In this document: in pieces, positions 61,508 to 64,000 of the stretch | Layout of the letters: each line of letters begins with the position of its first letter | How positions within the stretch are numbered: the first letter of the stretch is position 1 | Origin: Platanthera guangdongensis | Taxonomy: Eukaryota; Streptophyta; Magnoliopsida; Asparagales; Orchidaceae | NCBI GenBank assembly: GCA_039583875.1 | Contig: CM077163.1 | Span: 235,282,646-235,346,645, forward strand | Reading direction: 5' to 3' | Length of the DNA: 64,000 nucleotides | Program-made: the position numbers and the translations under genes | Notes under the pieces: generated by a model | Databases searched by the model: none | Told to the model about the DNA's origin: nothing | The model's input: the letters and a program-made list of their open reading frames with translations, nothing else

Positions 61508-64000
61508 TCATTCGTTCTTATGTATATTCTCGCTCCGTTGGCATCTATCGCATTGCTTCACAAATGCATTGGCGTCCCTAAACAAGTGAGGCCAATAGAA
61601 TCCAGCCTCAAGCACCTTCATTGCTGTCCTCGTTCCCTTAAAATGACCTCCGTAGGGGGAGCCATGACATTTATCCAATATCGCTCTCATCTCCTCCTCG
61701 GGGATGCATCTCCGTACGATTCCATCGGCACCAACCTTGAACAACAAAGGATCATCCCACATGTAAGACCGTGCCTGATGTAAAAATCGTTTCTTTTGTT
61801 GGTAGGATATTTCAGGTGGCAAAATATTGCTTGCTAAATAGTTTACTATGTCAGCATACCAAGGCGTAGCACTCTCCGAGATCGCTAGTAACTGCTCATC
61901 AGGAAATCTCTCTTCCACTTCAGAATGTAGTGTCGACTGTGTACTCTCAATCCTAGATAAGTGATCTGCAACCGGGTTGTCCGTTCCTTTCCTATCCTTA
62001 ATTTCTACATCAAACTCCTGTAAGAGAAGTACCCATCGAATCAAACGTGGTTTTGAGTCTCTCTTCTCCATGAGGTAACGGATTGCTGCATGATCGGTGT
62101 ACACTATAACCTTCGTACATAAGAGATATGATCGAAATTTTTCGAATGCGAATACCACCGCCAATAGCTCCTTCTCGGTGGTAGTGTAGTTGGTTTGGGC
62201 CTCGATTAGGGTCTTGCTAGCATACGCAATCGTATGAAATATCTTCTCACGCACTTGACCCAAAACAACTCCTACCGCGTAGTCGCTCGCGTCACACATC
62301 AGGATAAATGGCTCTTCCCAATCAGGTGTTACTACAATAGGAGCGGTGGTTAACCGATATTTGAGCTCGTCGAACGCTCTCAAGCAATCGTCATCAAAAG
62401 AAAATTTTGCATCCTTCTCTAGAAGTCCACTCAAGGGTTTAGCTATTTTCGCGAAGTCTTTGATGAATCTTCTATAGAAGCCCGCGTGTCCAAGGAAGCT
62501 TCTTAGCATTTTCACATTTTTGGGTGGAGGTAATTTTTCTATCACATCTAGTTTTGCTTTGTCTACCCCCAACCCAGTCCTGGAAACATGATGACCCAAC
62601 ACGATGCCTTCTCGAACCATGAAATGGCATTTCTCCCAATTCAATACTAGGTTTGTCTCTACACAACGTGTGAGTACCTTCTCCAAACACTCTAGGCAGT
62701 CGTCAAATGATTTTCCGAAGATGGAAAAATCATCCATAAAAATTTCAATACCCTGGTCCATAATATCAGAGAAAATGGAAATCATGCAACGCTGGAAGGT
62801 AGCCGGTGCGTTGCATAGACCAAAGGGCATTCTCCTAAACGCGAAAGTCCCATAGGGGCAAGTAAATGTGGTCTTTTCTTGATCAGCGGGGTCGATGGTA
62901 ATTTGATTATACCCGGAATACCCATCAAGAAAACAGTAAAAATCATTCCCCGCCATTTTATCTAGGACTTGGTCGAGGAAGGGAAGAGGGAAATGATCTT
63001 TTCGGGTGGCTTTGTTTAACTTTCTATAATCCATGCAAATCCTCCACCCCGTGATCGTCCTAGTGGCGACCAACTCTTCCTTCTCGTTCCTCATAACCGT
63101 CATCCCCCCTTTTTTTGGTACACACTGAACAGGCGAGACCCACGGACTATCCGAGATGAGATATATTATACCCGCATCTAGCCACTTAATAATCTCTTTT
63201 TTAACTACCTCTTTCATTGGCGGGCTTAAGCGGCGTTGAGGCTCAATCGACCCATGAAATGACTCCTCCAAAAGAATTTTGTGCATACATAATGAAGGGC
63301 TTATCCCCCGGATATCAGCGATGGTCCATCCTATGGCAGTTTTAAAATGCTTAAGCAGTTCAATTAGTCGTTTGCGTTGATCCGGTGTTAAGTTTGAATT
63401 TATGATGACCGGTAGTGTCTCGCCATCCCCTAAATATACATAAGTAAGATGCTCGGGAAGAGGTTTTAACTCGAGTGATGGTGGCTCAACGATGGACGGT
63501 TTAACTGACAACGATTTCTCGGGCATCTCTAATGGTTCCGGCTTACGAAACCAAGCCATTTGCTTCTCGAATGCTTGTGAACATTCTTGAATCACTTCAT
63601 CATCCTCAGACTGGTCATCCTCCGTCAATAATTGATTCAATAAAATATCATGTTCATCGGAAAGTGAACTAGGCATGTAATCGCATATAGAAACGTGATT
63701 GACCACCTCCATATTATCTTCCTCCCGGTGGGGGAACTTTAACGCTTTGAGTACGTTAAAAGTGACTTGTTCGTCATTCACCCACATCGTTAACTCTCCT
63801 TTATGCACATCAATCAAGGTTCTACCCGTCGCTAGGAAAGGTCTTCCTATAATAATCGGAACTTCTCTATCCTCTTCCATGTCTAGAACCACAAAGTCCG
63901 CTGGAAATATAAATTTATCCACCTTCACCAACACGTCCTCCACTATCCCTTTTGGAAACACTAGGGTCCTATCGGCCAACTGTAAGGTTATGGAAGTCTT
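61508..64000 (-). CDS. pol: Protease, RT, RNase H and integrase zinc finger of Athila element G (pol, part 1, partial)
   Basis: Open to the window edge. The start of the reading frame, with gag, lies outside. Visible: end of protease (IIIGRPFLATGRTLIDV), RT (CMDYRKLNKATRKDHFPLPF, CFLDGYSGYNQI, FMDDFSIFGKSF), RNase H (LMCDASDYAVG, KELLAVVFAFEKF, VYTDHAAIRYL) and the HHCC finger of integrase (CHGSPYGGHF...CDRC). All catalytic residues are present. The frame ends at TGA 61510-61508 directly before the integrase core. Confidence 0.93.
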   Translation of the reverse strand, partial: KTSITLQLADRTLVFPKGIVEDVLVKVDKFIFPADFVVLDMEEDREVPIIIGRPFLATGRTLIDVHKGELTMWVNDEQVTFNVLKALKFPHREEDNMEVVNHVSICDYMPSSLSDEHDILLNQLLTEDDQSEDDEVIQECSQAFEKQMAWFRKPEPLEMPEKSLSVKPSIVEPPSLELKPLPEHLTYVYLGDGETLPVIINSNLTPDQRKRLIELLKHFKTAIGWTIADIRGISPSLCMHKILLEESFHGSIEPQRRLSPPMKEVVKKEIIKWLDAGIIYLISDSPWVSPVQCVPKKGGMTVMRNEKEELVATRTITGWRICMDYRKLNKATRKDHFPLPFLDQVLDKMAGNDFYCFLDGYSGYNQITIDPADQEKTTFTCPYGTFAFRRMPFGLCNAPATFQRCMISIFSDIMDQGIEIFMDDFSIFGKSFDDCLECLEKVLTRCVETNLVLNWEKCHFMVREGIVLGHHVSRTGLGVDKAKLDVIEKLPPPKNVKMLRSFLGHAGFYRRFIKDFAKIAKPLSGLLEKDAKFSFDDDCLRAFDELKYRLTTAPIVVTPDWEEPFILMCDASDYAVGVVLGQVREKIFHTIAYASKTLIEAQTNYTTTEKELLAVVFAFEKFRSYLLCTKVIVYTDHAAIRYLMEKRDSKPRLIRWVLLLQEFDVEIKDRKGTDNPVADHLSRIESTQSTLHSEVEERFPDEQLLAISESATPWYADIVNYLASNILPPEISYQQKKRFLHQARSYMWDDPLLFKVGADGIVRRCIPEEEMRAILDKCHGSPYGGHFKGTRTAMKVLEAGFYWPHLFRDANAFVKQCDRCQRSENIHKNE

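Larger units (their letters stand above)
55021..64000 (-). mobile_element. Element G: Athila-lineage Ty3/gypsy retrotransposon, 3' part
   Basis: From right to left in element sense: pol (63979-60584), a repeat-rich spacer, an envelope-position ORF (59305-58130), a long non-coding domain, PPT and the 3' LTR 55021-56283. This order, the FMDD reverse transcriptase and the TGATA...TATCA LTR ends identify the Athila lineage. Gag and the 5' LTR are outside the window. Confidence 0.92.

Overview
This is flowering-plant nuclear DNA from a repeat-dense, heterochromatin-like region. The evidence is Ty3/gypsy LTR retrotransposons of three plant lineages (Tat, Tekay-like chromovirus, Athila), Ty1/copia elements, MULE and MITE relics, plant-type GT-AG introns, and one intact two-exon plant subtilase gene. 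I cannot name the species. No bacterial, organellar, rRNA or CRISPR features were seen.

Region 1 (1-2321) is old debris: a GC-rich leader, a broken Gly/Ser-rich ORF, a chromoviral LTR remnant, a Tat LTR fragment and a MULE transposase fragment.

Region 2 (2322-36119) is a four-level nest, and every boundary is fixed by a 5-bp target-site duplication (TSD). Tat deletion derivative A (minus, TSD TGAGT) holds gag-only element E (minus, TSD TGTAC). E sits exactly at A's LTR/polypurine-tract junction. E's 5' LTR holds Tekay-like chromovirus D (plus, TSD GTAAC). D's reverse transcriptase gene holds Tat element B (minus, TSD GACCT). B is youngest: its two 688-bp LTRs differ at six positions. B encodes gag-protease and RT, degenerate RNase H, archaeal-type RNase H and integrase. 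It also carries two multi-exon antisense genes, each behind its own TATA box, and a 13-copy 115-bp tandem array. D has a 91-bp intron-like segment that would fuse Gag to protease in frame, and its gag frame starts at a splice-acceptor-like AG without an ATG. A has lost nearly all coding sequence but keeps PBS, PPT and tandem repeats.

Region 3 (36125-49046) is gene-bearing. It has a ~1-kb DNA transposon with 18-bp inverted ends and an 8-bp TSD, and a small 65-codon gene whose 5' UTR was split by a copia element with two identical 165-bp LTRs. It also has a complete secreted subtilisin-like protease (763 aa, minus strand), a short MITE, a Tat LTR fragment and a copia integrase relic.

Region 4 (49050-64000) appears to be a second nest running off the right edge: a decayed copia (LTR, PBS, gag), then a chromovirus-like LTR, then Tat element F (LTR, PPT, antisense gene I), then an Athila element G. 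G shows its 3' LTR, duplicated PPT/palindrome module, envelope-position ORF, hairpin-bearing tandem repeats and pol; its 5' half lies outside the window.

The most unusual points are the spliced antisense gene pair in Tat elements, the gag-protease intron in a chromovirus, covarying stem-loop arrays in its LTRs, and methylation-signature stop codons. All coordinates were read by eye.
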